From contig LR990061.1 in the NCBI GenBank assembly GCA_905147135.1, positions 4,936,026-5,000,025 of the forward strand: a DNA stretch of 64,000 nt. The letters are read 5' to 3'. The stretch comes from Blastobasis lacticolella (Eukaryota; Arthropoda; Insecta; Lepidoptera; Blastobasidae). The number at the start of each line of letters is the position of its first letter. The stretch's first letter is position 1. Under the pieces are notes generated by a model. The model had not been told where the DNA came from and searched no databases. It saw only the letters and a program-made list of their open reading frames with translations. Both the position numbers and the translations under genes were made by a program. Positions 31,830 to 43,570 of this stretch are shown here, one piece after another.

Positions 31830-33684
31830 TAAACATTGCCAACATATAAGCTCAGTGTTGTTCATTCGTCACATTTTTTAAACCAGTAGGAACTTATAGA
31901 CTAGTAATACCTCTTTCTATAATATAGGGGCACCACTGTAGTAGCCGTACTTATATAGCCACTGTTAGACTATACAGTATACTTTTTAATATGAAATTGC
32001 TGAAATCATGAAGTAGTAACTTTAACACGCTTTACTTCACTAATAGCTGTCTATAGACTCTCAGCTCGTGGTCAATTCTTCGACCAAATCTGCACTAAGT
32101 CAGTGATAGGTAACACAGTCATATCTGCTATCATAACACGTAATAACGGTCTACGAGTTACATAACAAGTAATCGTCCCAGACCCGAACAAATGTTCACG
32201 GTGATATCTCTACAAAAACAACATTATCTCTACTGCTCAATATCAAAACTAAATCAGGAGTTTAGTAATATGAAGCTCTCACGTTTATCTGTTACGCCAG
32301 TCATAGGTAAGTTGTTACCATCCAGTTCATATGTTACCACACCAAAACTAAACAAGTATAAATCATCGTCATCAATTTTAACTGTTCGAACAAGTATACT
32401 CTATTTAGAGTTTACGTTATGTTTTAGCCTCCCATTTTGAAACGATTTAACAATGATTGTAATAATGAAGGTGTCCCATACACAGACGCCTTCTAAAAAT
32501 AAATTACAACATTAAATTTGCCATCTACAGCCACAACATCGAGACTTTCGGGGCTATCACACACATGATTTCCAGGCCACTCCAAGTCAGCCAAATAAAT
32601 CAGGATATTTGACCTCAACAACAGTTCAGGTACTACTAAACTTGTACTGGCAGAAGGATATAAAATCTCACCATTTCTTACACTGCCTCATCTTACTGGT
32701 ACAACAACAGAACTCGAAAAAGTTACTTTATATCGGTAATCATGGAAATTTCAGTACTCGGAGCTAAAGTTAATTTAATAAACCGACTATTGAACAATCA
32801 CCAAAATATCTGGACTTTCTTAACATCATTATCGTTCAACATTTTCTCACAAAGATTGAAACAACTACCTTCTATTAGCCACGCTCCCATAGCCTCCATC
32901 AGGCCGGTAAGCAACCATAAAACTCTCCCATAGGCTCCATCAGCCCACCATCAGTGATAAAACACGATCACCTCCATCCGATGATGCGAATTACGAAATT
33001 TTAAGAAAACAAAACTATCACATAAATCTTATAAAAACCTCGGCTCGATAGACGTCACATATTGAGTTAGCTTCTTAGATAGATCCGTCTAACAAAGTCT
33101 TTAACCAGGTCAAACTAAGTCATATTAACATAGAACAAATGGTTTTCGGTCGAACTAAGTCACAGGTTTATCTTTAATTACTCAAAACATAAATCGAAAT
33201 TATCTACCGTCAATCAGTTCACTTACTCGTATGTCCTTTTTTTTCGATTAATAACTTGATACCAACATAAAATTAAATTACTAACCAAACTACCCCTTTT
33301 TTCCGTTTTGTAGTATTAAAAGAAACATATATGAGTGATCCCATTGTTACCGCGGATATCTTCTATAACATTGGGAAACTACGACCACAATAACATACAT
33401 ACTGAAATATGGAAAAGTTCGTTCGAATGTCTCCTGTTAAATGTAAACAAACACGCTAACAAATTTTCTCTTTTTTTTTCCGATACATGTTGGCACCCTC
33501 CCGCTCGCATAGAAATCGCGGAGATCTTTACTGGGTCATTATTGAAATTTTGCACATTCGAAGCCTATCCTATCTCTAAGATACAACATCCTAAAGTACA
33601 CCAGCTAATTGTTCCACAAACTCACTGCTACGGCATCCCTGCCACACTGTTATTATCAAAGATTTACTTAATCAGCAATCTGGA

Positions 33685-33850
33685 ACGATTTATGGTGACG
33701 GGAAAAGTCGAAGGTAAGAGACCCAGAGGCCGAAGTCCGAAGAGATGGGCGGACCAAATATCCGAACGATACATCCGTCAACGTCGCATTACATCAGGCG
33801 ACCGATGGAGACAAACTCCGAAGATGTCACGATCCTCAGCAGTGAGGTAA
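33685..33850 (+). pseudogene. Remnant of a LINE (RTE-like) C-terminus
   Basis: The end of a 171-codon frame reads VTGKVEGKRPRGRSPKRWAD, the conserved C-terminal sequence left by many RTE-type endonuclease-RT genes. The upstream part of the frame has no match that I recognise. Confidence 0.6.
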
Positions 33851-34884
33851 CGATCAAGAAGAAGAAGTCAATCAGCAGCAGTACCACCATAACGATGCTT
33901 ACGTACTCAATTTATAAAAATAATAGGACTATGCTTTCAAGTATTTCTTATTCTTGTTTTCCGATAACTGACGTGATGTTGGTAATACGTTAAATCATAG
34001 CGTGTTTCAAGATGGTAAAATAATCTTAGATTAAATGTCACTTTTTTAATTTAAACAGTGTACTGTAACATTTAGAGGGATTTAACATAATTCTTTATTT
34101 GACAGCAAAAGCTAATATTTATTAAACTTGGCAGTAGTTTTTGACATCTTTACCAACAATTTGTAACACTGACCATAAATGACGTTCTTTTTGTTTTGTT
34201 TACATTCTTTCTATTTGTAGTTTCACTAAAGATACAAATTAACCTGCCCTTCTCTCTACTAAGGGCATCAATAGTGTTTCTGTCAGAATACTTTTCTGAA
34301 TTATCAAGGTAAATAACTCTTAAAATCTGCTAGGGAGCCTCTTTTCAGCACAGGTTTTTAACAAATAATAATTATGTATAGGACTCACCAGATAAAGAAG
34401 AACTGTCAATATCACATCATTTCTCAGTCATGTACGCAACACTCGCAGATTGTCTACCATCGTCCCATGTTGAAACAATCACGTTGAGGCTACCAGTCCA
34501 GCGTTGCATTGCAATGTTGTTCTCGTAGGTGAAGCGAACCGTTGTACACCATTGTTATGCAATAGAAGAAAATAATTGTATTAGTAAAACTTAAAAAATA
34601 AAAAAATAATAATCGTTTTATTTATCTGCAGAAATTTAAGCAATTAATTTAATTGTGGAGTCAAACCACACTGCTAAATGAATCTAAATCTAAGCATTTA
34701 CTTTAACTTCATTGAATAAACTTTAGCTGGCTAATTTAGAACTACGCAAATGATTGAACTAACACTATTTCTTTTTGTTAAAAGAGGGGAATATTTTACA
34801 TGAGTAATCTAAATTAAGTTTCGCAAAAACAAAGAATACATACCAAAGTGCCGTCCATAGTAAGTTTCACTCGTTTTTTAATAA

Positions 34885-34950
34885 TGGTGTCAATATCCCA
34901 ATGGTGCTCTCGAAGGCCCGAGGTCTGCCTTGACCATAACCAATTGGTAC
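34885..34950 (-). repeat. Short fragment of the SINE family seen at 36.7 and 52.8 kb
   Basis: GTGCTCTCGAAGGCCCGAGG and the following CTGCCTTGACCAT resemble 52,780-52,830 and the end of the SINE at 37,000-37,055. Confidence 0.45.
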
Positions 34951-35176
34951 AGATGATTTGTTGTTTACTTTATAAATCCCCCAATCTGTCTGACGAAGTC
35001 TTTGTCTTATATCTCGGGGTGTTTAATCATTTTATATTTTAATGTAGGCAATTCAACTGGATCGAGTAATCACTTTCCTTTTATTATTACGCTTCCACAA
35101 AGCGTTATCTGCATTTTCTTTGTCGCTTCTCATCATACCATCTCTTGGGCGTTGCGTTCGTCATCACCGCTTCTGA

Positions 35177-35634
35177 TGTCGTCGCGTGAAGGAAAGGGTG
35201 TATCAGGATCATTGTCATCAGGGTGGTGATATCAGTATTAGATCGTCCAGATAAATTAAAGAAAAGGTTCACATTTACTCCACTGTATTTATTCCAATTC
35301 ATTTTTGCACATCACTTATAATTTCACTTGAAATCAGAGCAGTATAACAATGTAGGCAGTTGAGGTGATTAACTTTCTTATTTCAAAAGCGATTTTAAAT
35401 TTACTTTATTTTCAAACGTAAATAACACTTTCTATAAACGAAATGTGGAGACAGTTTCAAGACGCGTCACTCCTCGGCGGCGGTCGCGCCAAGAATGGCC
35501 GCCACTCGGCCCGAGTCGTGCCGTCGAGACTCTGTCAGCACGCCCCACCAGAGGGCGCACTCCCACTTCCGTTTTCTTCGTCATGAGTCCGTACTATTGA
35601 CCACATGAGTCCGTACTATTGACCGCATCCGTCA
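35177..35634. repeat. Right 458-bp LTR
   Basis: It is the direct repeat partner of 30,158-30,615, with the same length and ends, and is followed by the TATA target duplication. Confidence 0.9.
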
Positions 35635-36165
35635 TATACATTAATATATATTTATATATATCCCCTAAATCATGTCTAATAAAAGAAAAATTTGAATAAT
35701 TAATTTTTACAATACCTATAACCCGTCTCATGTCATGACATGGCACGACACTGATGGTAGGTATGTCAGATCACTGGATACTAACTGCTTCCTGTAATCA
35801 GAGATGGAGACACTTGAAAACGCTGATGACAATTGGAGACAAATTGTAAGCTAATGAAAGTTTCCGTTCCTTCTGCCAAATTGATACTAAATTTTTATAA
35901 ATATTTTATTCTTCTTTTAGATAATTCAGGAGATATATATATATATTTATATATAATAATATACAGGGTGTTTCATAATACATGTATAAAGCCGAAAGGG
36001 TGTTAAAGTAGAGCTTTCAAAGAGTGCACTGGCGACTTCATTTTATCCGGACATTGAATTTTAATTTTAATTAAAAAAAAAAAATTTTAAAGATAAATAA
36101 CCATATCGACTACGTTGAAGCGCAGCTCTATTTCAAGTTGATGATCATATAAAAAACAGGTTAAT

Positions 36166-36605
36166 AACCTCGTGCGACCCCTATCGAAACAAAGCAACCT
36201 CCTCAAGCCTACTACCAGGAGCCTAATGCTGCGTACACACCGGGCGATGTGTGACGCGCACCCGTTTCGGCTAACGATTGTCCGTTGGCGTGTGCCAGCC
36301 GGCAATCCGCAGTGCAGCGTGGCGGTAACATCAAACGGATAGAAGTAATCATCCAATCGCAGTTTGGGCGGATACCGAAGGCCAACAAACAAACGTGCAA
36401 ATACGAGCCCGAATCGGTTCCCAAAACTCCCAAAGATCGTTTGCTTGACCACGAAATGCAAGTATTAGACCTTAGAAGTCCAAATAATTCGGCCGACAGC
36501 CCTTCGTTGGCGTACGTTGAGTGTGTACACACCATAAGGACGAGTAATAACCTCGTGCCATTCATATCAAAACAAACCAACCTCCTTCATCTTACTACCA
36601 GGCGT
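36166..36605. repeat. Direct repeat of ~57 bp around a ~320-bp segment
   Basis: AATAACCTCGTGC followed by AACAAA-CAACCTCCT and CTACTACCAGG occurs at 36,166-36,221 and again at 36,545-36,603. Between them are CTGCGTACACACCGGGCGA and, in inverse sense, GAGTGTGTACACACC. The frames of 122-124 codons here are on both strands and show no motif. Confidence 0.6.
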
Positions 36606-36705
36606 CGTACTAAATGTTACCTACTTATCTACATGAATAGGCTCTACCAAATTAACTAGGAACTTGCCTACACTAATTATTTTCGATAGGTAGGTATGCT
36701 TAAAT

Positions 36706-37055
36706 AGTCGGAGCGTCGGTGGCCTAAGGTTGCGGTATCCGACTCGTACGCGTGAGGTACCGGGTTCGAATCCCACTGCCGCCATGTACCACTAACTCTT
36801 TTCTAAGTTATGCACAGTAGCTGAATACTAACCGATGCTTTTACGGTGAGGGAAAAGTATCGTGATGAAACTTACACATTCAGTTCAGACGACTGAATGT
36901 GTAAGTAACCATGATCCAATCTGGTCAGGTTCCCTTGGTAGCAGGGTTAGGAGCCAGGAATGTCAGATGGCAGTCGCTCCACTGCAATTAATTACCTAAT
37001 CTGCCAAATCCTAGATCATGGACCATAGTCAAGGCGGACCACGGGCACGGAAAAT
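36706..37055 (+). mobile_element. tRNA-derived SINE, plus orientation
   Basis: The tRNA-like head has the B box GGTTCGAATCC (36,763-36,773). The body contains CCATGATCCAATCTGGTCAG and CAGATGGCAGTCGCTCCACT and ends near CAAGGCGGACCACGGGC. Copies in the opposite orientation are at 37,060-37,340 and 52,795-53,055. Confidence 0.78.
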
Positions 37056-37059
37056 AATT

Positions 37060-37340
37060 TTGTGGAGAGAAAAGAATTTGTTACAGTGGAGCGACTACCA
37101 TCTGACCTCCATGACCCTGCTACCAGGGGAACCTGACTCGATTGGATCATGGTTACAATTTCAGTTGCCAGAATTTGCAGATTTCATCATGATGTTTCCC
37201 TCACCATAGGAGCATCGGTTAATTTCAACTAATGTACATAACTCAGAAAAGAGTCATTGGTACATTGCCACAGCGGGATTCGAACCCGGCACCTCTCTCG
37301 CTTACGAGTCGGATACTCAACCGCCCAGCCACCAACGTTC
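37060..37340 (-). mobile_element. tRNA-derived SINE, minus orientation
   Basis: The same family as the copy just to the left, reversed: GGAGCGACTACCATCTGACC, TTGGATCATGGTTAC, and a head with GGGATTCGAACCCGGCACCT (complement of box B) at about 37,273-37,292. The two copies face each other tail to tail. Confidence 0.78.
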
Positions 37341-38982
37341 TTGAAAAACATACTTAAGATAGCTACATAACTAAAACAGAATTCGTTCAATTGATAAATC
37401 GTTCTACACAAATAAGTAGGTACTATGTCCTACTAAAATGGTTCACTCATCTAGGGACCTACGTAGCGTAGGGAACCACTTATGAGACTAGTTTTGTTGA
37501 AACAGATTACAGACAGGTTTTACTAAATACCTACATGTTTTCATGAACAGATAAAAGCGTTGTCTTTTCTGCCTATTTCCCGTCGGATAAGAACCTCCTA
37601 ACGTTACGATTAGGTACTAGCTAGGTAGCATATCTTAAAGTCTAGCTAGAACCTAGACCTTTAAAGCATGTAGGTACGTACCTTTTTAAAGTTATTTTAT
37701 GAAAACAAACAGCGTCAGGTGCCATACTTTCTTGCTTTCTTGTGGCTCGGATGACTGATAGGTATTAACTATCAAGTAAGCTTGCACTCGTATCGTAGCG
37801 TAGCTAGGTAGGTACACTCCATACACACAGATACACAACACTACGCAGGCTCTGGTTGCTATGCAATACGTAAATAGGTAGGTACCATGGTGTTCGGCCT
37901 ACTGCTAGCTTGCATTCATACACAGAATAATGATTATCACAATACTTAAACGTTGAACGCTGAACACAGACAAGACTACGTTAATACTGGTACCTGAAGC
38001 TATAAATCATTCGTTCACATCGTTAACACTCTTATCACAGTTATCTTCACAATAGGTACTTAGGTATCCTACAACTACAACGCAACAATCATTTCGGTCA
38101 CGCGAAAAGCTAAAAACTGAATGAACGAATACGACGCGAAAGTAGGCAAATTTCGTCAATGGAAGTCGCGCCGTGGGTCAAACCACAAAATAAAGAACGG
38201 CCCGCCAAAGTATTCTATTTTTAGATTTTGTAGTTTTCAGTTTCTATTTTGATGTCAAAAGCGCCGCCACAGCTCCGGCGCCGGCCTTGACCTTGACGGC
38301 ACGTGCAAAAGGAGTCGTACTTAGGGATCCGTGTTTTAGGGGTCTAACTTATTTCGCCTTTTATGTTCTCTCGTTTTATGTTCTCCTGGTAGTTGCACCA
38401 TAATGTTGATTTTTTTTTTATTTGTTAAAGTGAGTCTCAAGCGAATCCAACTGTGGGCTTAATAATAATCCTTATGGCGATGGCCTACATTTGCTTATCA
38501 CGATTTTATCGGGTAGTTTGGTACAATGACAGTAACCTAGACAGTAATTTCTAAAATTGTGTTTGGGTCCGTGCTCCACCTAGGTGACCTAGGTTCTCCA
38601 ATTGGGTGAAGCATGGGATATTTACAGGTAAAGCTCCATCAACTAAGAATCATTTAGGTTAATTTTAGTTGATAAGAAATGTTCGTGAAAACGATAGGTA
38701 CGATTACCTACGCGACACTGAAACATGACTGACAGACATGACATGAGAAAGCAAACTCGTAAAAAGACAAAGATGTTACATTAATTAGAGTTTGCTACAT
38801 TAATATGCTACAGTAATTTGAATAAGACTACTTTGCTATTAGTTAGGTGGTGGTGCACTTTCGTAAAAACTATGAATGAACCTTTTGAATTAAAATCATA
38901 ATTGATTACAATATTTTTTTGTACAGAACCCTCGAAACCAAAAAATACAAAACGGATAATTTAGACCTCCTTAATATTGCGC

Positions 38983-39430
38983 CTAGTACGTGGGGTGTCC
39001 ATAAAATAAGCCAGTGCAAATACAGGCATGACGCATTTCATCTTAGTCCTCACAGTGACAACGCATCTGCTGTTCTGCATGTTTGTTGCCTGCAACCTAA
39101 ATGCTTAAATCCTAGTATGTAAATAGTGTTGCTAGGTATTTTTTCAGCTATTCAAATTTAATATTCACCTTCTTGAATTCAAACATGAGTAGAATTTAAT
39201 AATTACTATTAGATAGGTACTAAAATGACATCTTTCCTTATTTCGGAGCTGGCGGAAAAGTTCAACGAGAAATGCATAAACTTGTGCCAAGACTCACCAC
39301 ATGCATTCAACAGGATGTAGACTGAGTGAAAAAATAAACAAAAGTATAACAACAATATCGTGTAGTTTTGCTGCACTTTCCAAAAATATTAAAATCTAGT
39401 GAATGTACTTTATGGACACCCTGTGATATC
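38983..39430. mobile_element. Small inverted-repeat element (MITE-like) of about 440 bp
   Basis: GGGGTGTCCATAAAAT at 38,992 is the approximate complement of TTTATGGACACCCTG at 39,409-39,423. The end sequence resembles mariner-type ends. No gene inside. Confidence 0.5.
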
Positions 39431-40579
39431 AGTATCCCGTACATAGTCCACCTGCTTCAGTCATGACTGCCTAGTACAATAGAAGATATGGCGCAGACGC
39501 GAAATCAAACTGTAACTTTTTTGCCTATTAATGTTTATTATGTTTTCGCAATTAGTTTGAAGACTATGTACCTAGGTGCAACATTGTGTTGAAGGCAACA
39601 AAAAACAAATAAATTAAAGTAGAAACAAACATCGAAATGTCTTGTTTTTGTGCCGGACTGCTCACGAGCTGCTTGTAATAATAATTTTATTAACCAGCCA
39701 CTTGAGGTATTGATCGTAGTGATCTTTAGATTGAATTTTAAAACTCATATGAAACGGTAGGTAGAAAAGACTTAAAGGCACAAAACCTATATCCTATCTG
39801 TAACTGGTAAAATTGTATTATTCAGTTGATTGACCTGATTATGAACTTGAGTGATCTATTACAACTGATTTCTAGAGATGCGGTCTTTCGTTTTCAAAAT
39901 GTGATTATCGACATTGAAAAAGAAAAAGTTCGATAGTCATTTTCTCGGTAACTATTCCACGCACGAAAAAAATAATTGTACCTATCGTTTTAATACGTTT
40001 AGCACTCCATCCAGTTCACGGCTTTATACATGTATTATGAAACACCCTGTATATCCCTCTCTTCTATTACTAATAGAAAACAAAATAAATGTAAATATTT
40101 CTTCTGAAAAATTTACAAAACTACTATCATAACTTTCTCTGGTCAATTTTTTATCTTTTGGGCGGAGTTTGTTTGAACTAATAAAACAAAATTCTCAAAT
40201 TGGATTGGTTCTGACCATAACTACGTCAATAAGCGTGTGATTGGTAGTAAATTGTGGCACTTGTCGGCGGTTTAATCAATTGAAAGCACCTTTCTGTTGA
40301 ACTTGATCTCATTACTTAGTAAACAAGCTCCGCTTTGTATCAAAGTATCACATTATAATCAAATAATATTTACAATTTAGATAAGCAAAGACTATATTAA
40401 CTTGTTTCTTAAGTTATCATATCACTGCGTTGTTGCATCCGAATGATTCATAATAAATCAAGTAGTTGTGTTATACAGACGTCTAATAATTTAATATAAA
40501 TTTCTCGTATTTGTATTGACTTAGCTCATGTTTCAGTGAAGTATATAATACCAAAGTTCTGACCTAGTGCCTTTTCGTC

Positions 40580-40915
40580 ATGTCCCTGGAAATAATAATT
40601 CCAAAAGAGTGGAAAACATTTTCGCCTATGACGCTGCAGAAGGAACTAGCCAACATTATGGCAGTTTGGCAGATTACCCACAGGACAATGCAAGGCCTTA
40701 GAGGGTGTTTGAACGGCGTCCAGGCGGAATTCGTCATGGTCAACTATCGCTCATGGTTCAAGAAAATTGGTGATCCAAGTTCTGAGCCAAATCCATTCCA
40801 ATATTCTGTCTTCGAAATGGATTTACATGAGTCAATGAATCCTAGAAAAACTGTGGACATTGAAGAAATAGACTCGGGGATTGAAACCTGTCCAATTTGT
40901 GGGATGTATCTGTAA
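40580..40915 (+). CDS. Unrecognised 111-aa protein
   Basis: A single-exon frame starting at ATG 40,580. It is mixed in composition, with a helical N-terminal half and an acidic C-terminus that ends in a C-x2-C pair (CPICGMYL). A TATAAA (40,495-40,500) and an arthropod initiator-like TTTCAGTG (40,531-40,538) lie upstream, so transcription is plausible. I recognise no family. Its position among other small genes of the insertion suggests that it belongs to that set. Confidence 0.5.
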   Translation: MSLEIIIPKEWKTFSPMTLQKELANIMAVWQITHRTMQGLRGCLNGVQAEFVMVNYRSWFKKIGDPSSEPNPFQYSVFEMDLHESMNPRKTVDIEEIDSGIETCPICGMYL

Positions 40916-41706
40916 CGGATAAGCTAAGTCTGTTTAAGTTATATTGTCATCTAAAAACCATAGCATTTAATTCTGTGATAGTAAGTACTACGAAAATTAG
41001 CTTTATATAATCAAATCTCAGCTTTACTGTCCAAGAATAAACAACTGGTTTTCGCTATCGATCAACGAACTTTTGCCTTGAAGCTACGAAACAAATATTC
41101 GACGCAAATTGTCTACTTGTCTAGGCACAAAAAATCGTCTATGAGTGACGTATCTATCAGCTGTTATGTTTTTTGTGAATGAAAGTACACAATGTTATGA
41201 TGTGTTTCATTTGTTGACCTAAAACTTTGAAGATAAAACTAAGCTCCAAATAGAAGGGTAAGCTAAGACCAATATTAGAAGTATAGTTTTGCTTGATAAC
41301 CTGCAACAAATAATCTCATTGATTTTGTTTGCTAATGAGAAGAAAGTTGTTTGTTAGAAAGTTTTTAAAATTCTCACTATCATTCCCCTTGTTTCGAAAA
41401 CGATACATTTGTTCTGGTGCCCATTTGAAAATCCAAAAAAACTACAAGTCAATACATTTTCAAATTGTGTAAATATTTTGCAGAATAATACCAACCGCTT
41501 AATCCTCCGTAACATGCAGTGACGTGAAACAGGGTCGTTGGCAGTACTGCGTTTTTGCCTGAAAGCAAAATATCTACAATTTGATACACCTGGAGAACAA
41601 TAATAACATAGTGACGTAAATTTAATCAAACAACAACTTACTCAAAGCAAGGAGATATTGTGCGATAAGGCATTTCTTTTTCGCTCGTCAAAGCCGTTGC
41701 ACAATA

Positions 41707-42080
41707 TTATTGATTTTCTCCGCTGAAAATTTCCACTCTGACTTCTTGGCCACCTATCGGCAATACGACGTCATACAGGTGAGAACCTTCCATTTTTCTG
41801 AAATGAAATCCGGTTGAATATCTATTTTTTCTTTGGAAAATTAAAATCATTGTCATACTTACTCTTGAGGCACTTTTTCAAACACATAGACACCACCACG
41901 TCGGATCAGCTTAGCAGGTATGTTGTTGACTTGTAGAATGTACAGGGATCCAAAATTACTGATAATTTTCTCCGCTAGATAGAGCACAAGTCCTTCTATC
42001 CCTTGGATCGGCCAATCAAGGGGGATATGGATGTTGCGCTTCAATTCCACGTAGACGATTTCTGCGTATTGTACTTCCAT
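41707..42080 (-). CDS. Unrecognised 102-aa protein, two exons
   Basis: Exon 1 is 41,863-42,080, starting at ATG 42,080. The intron is 41,798-41,862 (GTAAGTATG donor, TTCATTTCAG acceptor, 65 bp, phase 2). Exon 2 is 41,707-41,797 and ends in TAA. Splicing keeps the frame and removes the stop at 41,859. The product is soluble, with alternating hydrophobic residues that suggest a beta-rich fold. No family recognised. Confidence 0.55.
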
Positions 42081-42300
42081 TACTCCAGCCTAACCCAAAA
42101 AACGAACTGTTGGCACGACTGGTCCAGACAAACGCGACATTTTGAGCTCCAGTGACCACGTAGGCGTGTGTATACTCATCAAATGTTTGCTTGTGCGATT
42201 ATTTCGCCGAAAAGGTTAGTAAACAAACAACCTACGTGGTGTTTACGTTGCTATTGATAGCACAAAGTCAAAAAACTTGTAAATGCTTAAAATTTAATAC

Positions 42301-42625
42301 TTACAAGTAATTTTTTACTAAATTAACTGATGAGATGACAACACTTTTGATACATGATACTAAGTACTGCGCAATATAAAAACTAATGAGACCGCAGCTC
42401 ATTATAAACAAAAACATGAACGTGACAACGAACAAAAAAAGTCCAGTCGTAGGACACGGTGAGTTTGAGCAGAAGAGTCCATCTTTCTTCCTCTCATCCG
42501 GTTCCTCCTCCACTCTGCAAGAATACCTGGAGTTAATTCTCCAAAACTAAAGCCACTGATCACTTTTTCTAGAATTCTACTCACACCATAGGCATTCCGG
42601 TGCACAAAATAGGAGCGACTGCCAT
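42301..42625 (-). CDS. Unrecognised 84-aa single-pass membrane protein, two exons
   Basis: Exon 1 is 42,585-42,625 (ATG plus 12 codons and 2 nt). The intron is 42,515-42,584 (GTGAGTAG donor, ATTCTTGCAG acceptor, 70 bp, phase 2). Exon 2 is 42,301-42,514. The product has a charged N-terminal part (EEEPDERKKDG), then one strong hydrophobic segment (GLFLFVVTFMFLFIMSCGLI) and a short basic tail. It lies 220 bp upstream of the previous gene on the same strand. No family recognised. Confidence 0.5.
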
Positions 42626-43054
42626 TACCCAAATGAGTCTGTCTAATGACATGATAGCGCAGATCAGTACAATTTTATTGGAAATATTGTTGACTAAAGA
42701 ACACGTGCGCTTATCAGGGATCGGATGTTAGGTCACAAAAGAGACCACCAGAGGGCAGATAAGACAAACTTTTTGGATGGAAGTAGGCTACGACACAAAA
42801 CTAAAGGGGAGGTGTGACACAGTTTCAAAATAAAACTCTACGAAAAACTAAAAATAGAAAATCTTTGGTCCAAATCCAAAACACACTTCAATAAAATCGA
42901 TGGTTATAGTCTTCACTGACAAGCATCGGGAACTGTGACCTTAGGTATCATCCAAGGACTTGAGTGTAATCACCTGCTTGGTCACTACGCACATCGCACA
43001 TTGACGTCAATCCGATTTAGTAAACAATCGTAGATTGTTTGTTCTCTGCTCGTT

Positions 43055-43570
43055 GAGATAGATCAGTTCTACACTTTTTGCGTTGTTATTAAAGCTATCA
43101 ATAGTAAAAACAACTTGATAAACAGTTACCAAGCTAATGGCCGCGTGTGATATCAGGCGTAGTAACCTTGGCATTCCAAAGGGCTTGAATGAACTGACGT
43201 AAGCATGTGTCAACTACAGAAAGTGTGCCAATTTTTATCAGGGAACATGTGTGCGGAAATTCGTGGAACTCTATAATCATTGTTATAGTTTTGATAATCA
43301 GTACAGGTCTTTTGATCCCGGACCAAGTGTAAAAACATCCATTAAACTTGACACTAGACCTTGGTATCATGTAGAAGGCTTAACAATGTCTAAATTGTAG
43401 TTTATTTTGAAAACATGTTCACGCACGCGCTTCATGATTTCGCGTAGCTGTCACATATTGGGTGTGCTCTAATCTTATTCTATTTCAGGACAGCACGTCA
43501 GAAATCGAGATCGTGATTTTGAAACTGCTAGTAACATTCTGAGTTTGTTGAACCGTGGACGTAAATTGCA
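43055..43570 (+). promoter_or_regulatory. Possible promoter and 5' UTR intron of the ankyrin gene
   Basis: An initiator-like ATCAGTTC occurs near 43,060, a possible donor GTAAGC at 43,199 and a good acceptor TTCTATTTCAG at 43,489. The remaining 81 nt lead to the ATG. The donor assignment is uncertain. Confidence 0.35.

Larger units (their letters stand above)
30158..35634. mobile_element. 5.5-kb LTR element with two 458-bp LTRs and no pol gene
   Basis: Direct repeats at 30,158-30,615 and 35,177-35,634 have the same length and look identical by eye. Each starts TGTCGTCGCG and ends ATCCGTCA, and the whole is flanked by a TATA duplication (30,154-30,157 and 35,635-35,638). The 4.56-kb interior holds no gag, RT or integrase, only a minisatellite, short frames and a LINE remnant. 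It is therefore a non-autonomous LTR element of the LARD type. Near-identical LTRs imply recent insertion. No clear primer site or polypurine tract was found, so the strand is open. Confidence 0.8.
35964..40049. mobile_element. 4.1-kb element with perfect 31-bp terminal inverted repeats and TA flanks
   Basis: The left end CAGGGTGTTTCATAATACAT (and 11 more bases, to 35,994) is perfectly complementary to 40,019-40,049. TA stands outside both ends (35,962-35,963 and 40,050-40,051), as for Tc1/mariner elements. No transposase gene is seen within, so it is non-autonomous or a composite. Its interior contains two SINEs in opposite orientation and a smaller inverted-repeat element. Confidence 0.75.

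Noticed and set aside
31500..31830. CRISPR array
   Set aside because: The units are contiguous 15-bp repeats without unique spacers, and the genome is eukaryotic.
31502..31881. Several 80-115 codon frames on both strands
   Set aside because: They are by-products of the 15-bp minisatellite.
36087..36659. Overlapping frames of 122-124 codons on both strands
   Set aside because: No motif, lying in a duplicated repeat segment; neither strand is preferred.
36706..36785. tRNA gene
   Set aside because: It is the head of a SINE with further copies at 37.1 and 52.8 kb.
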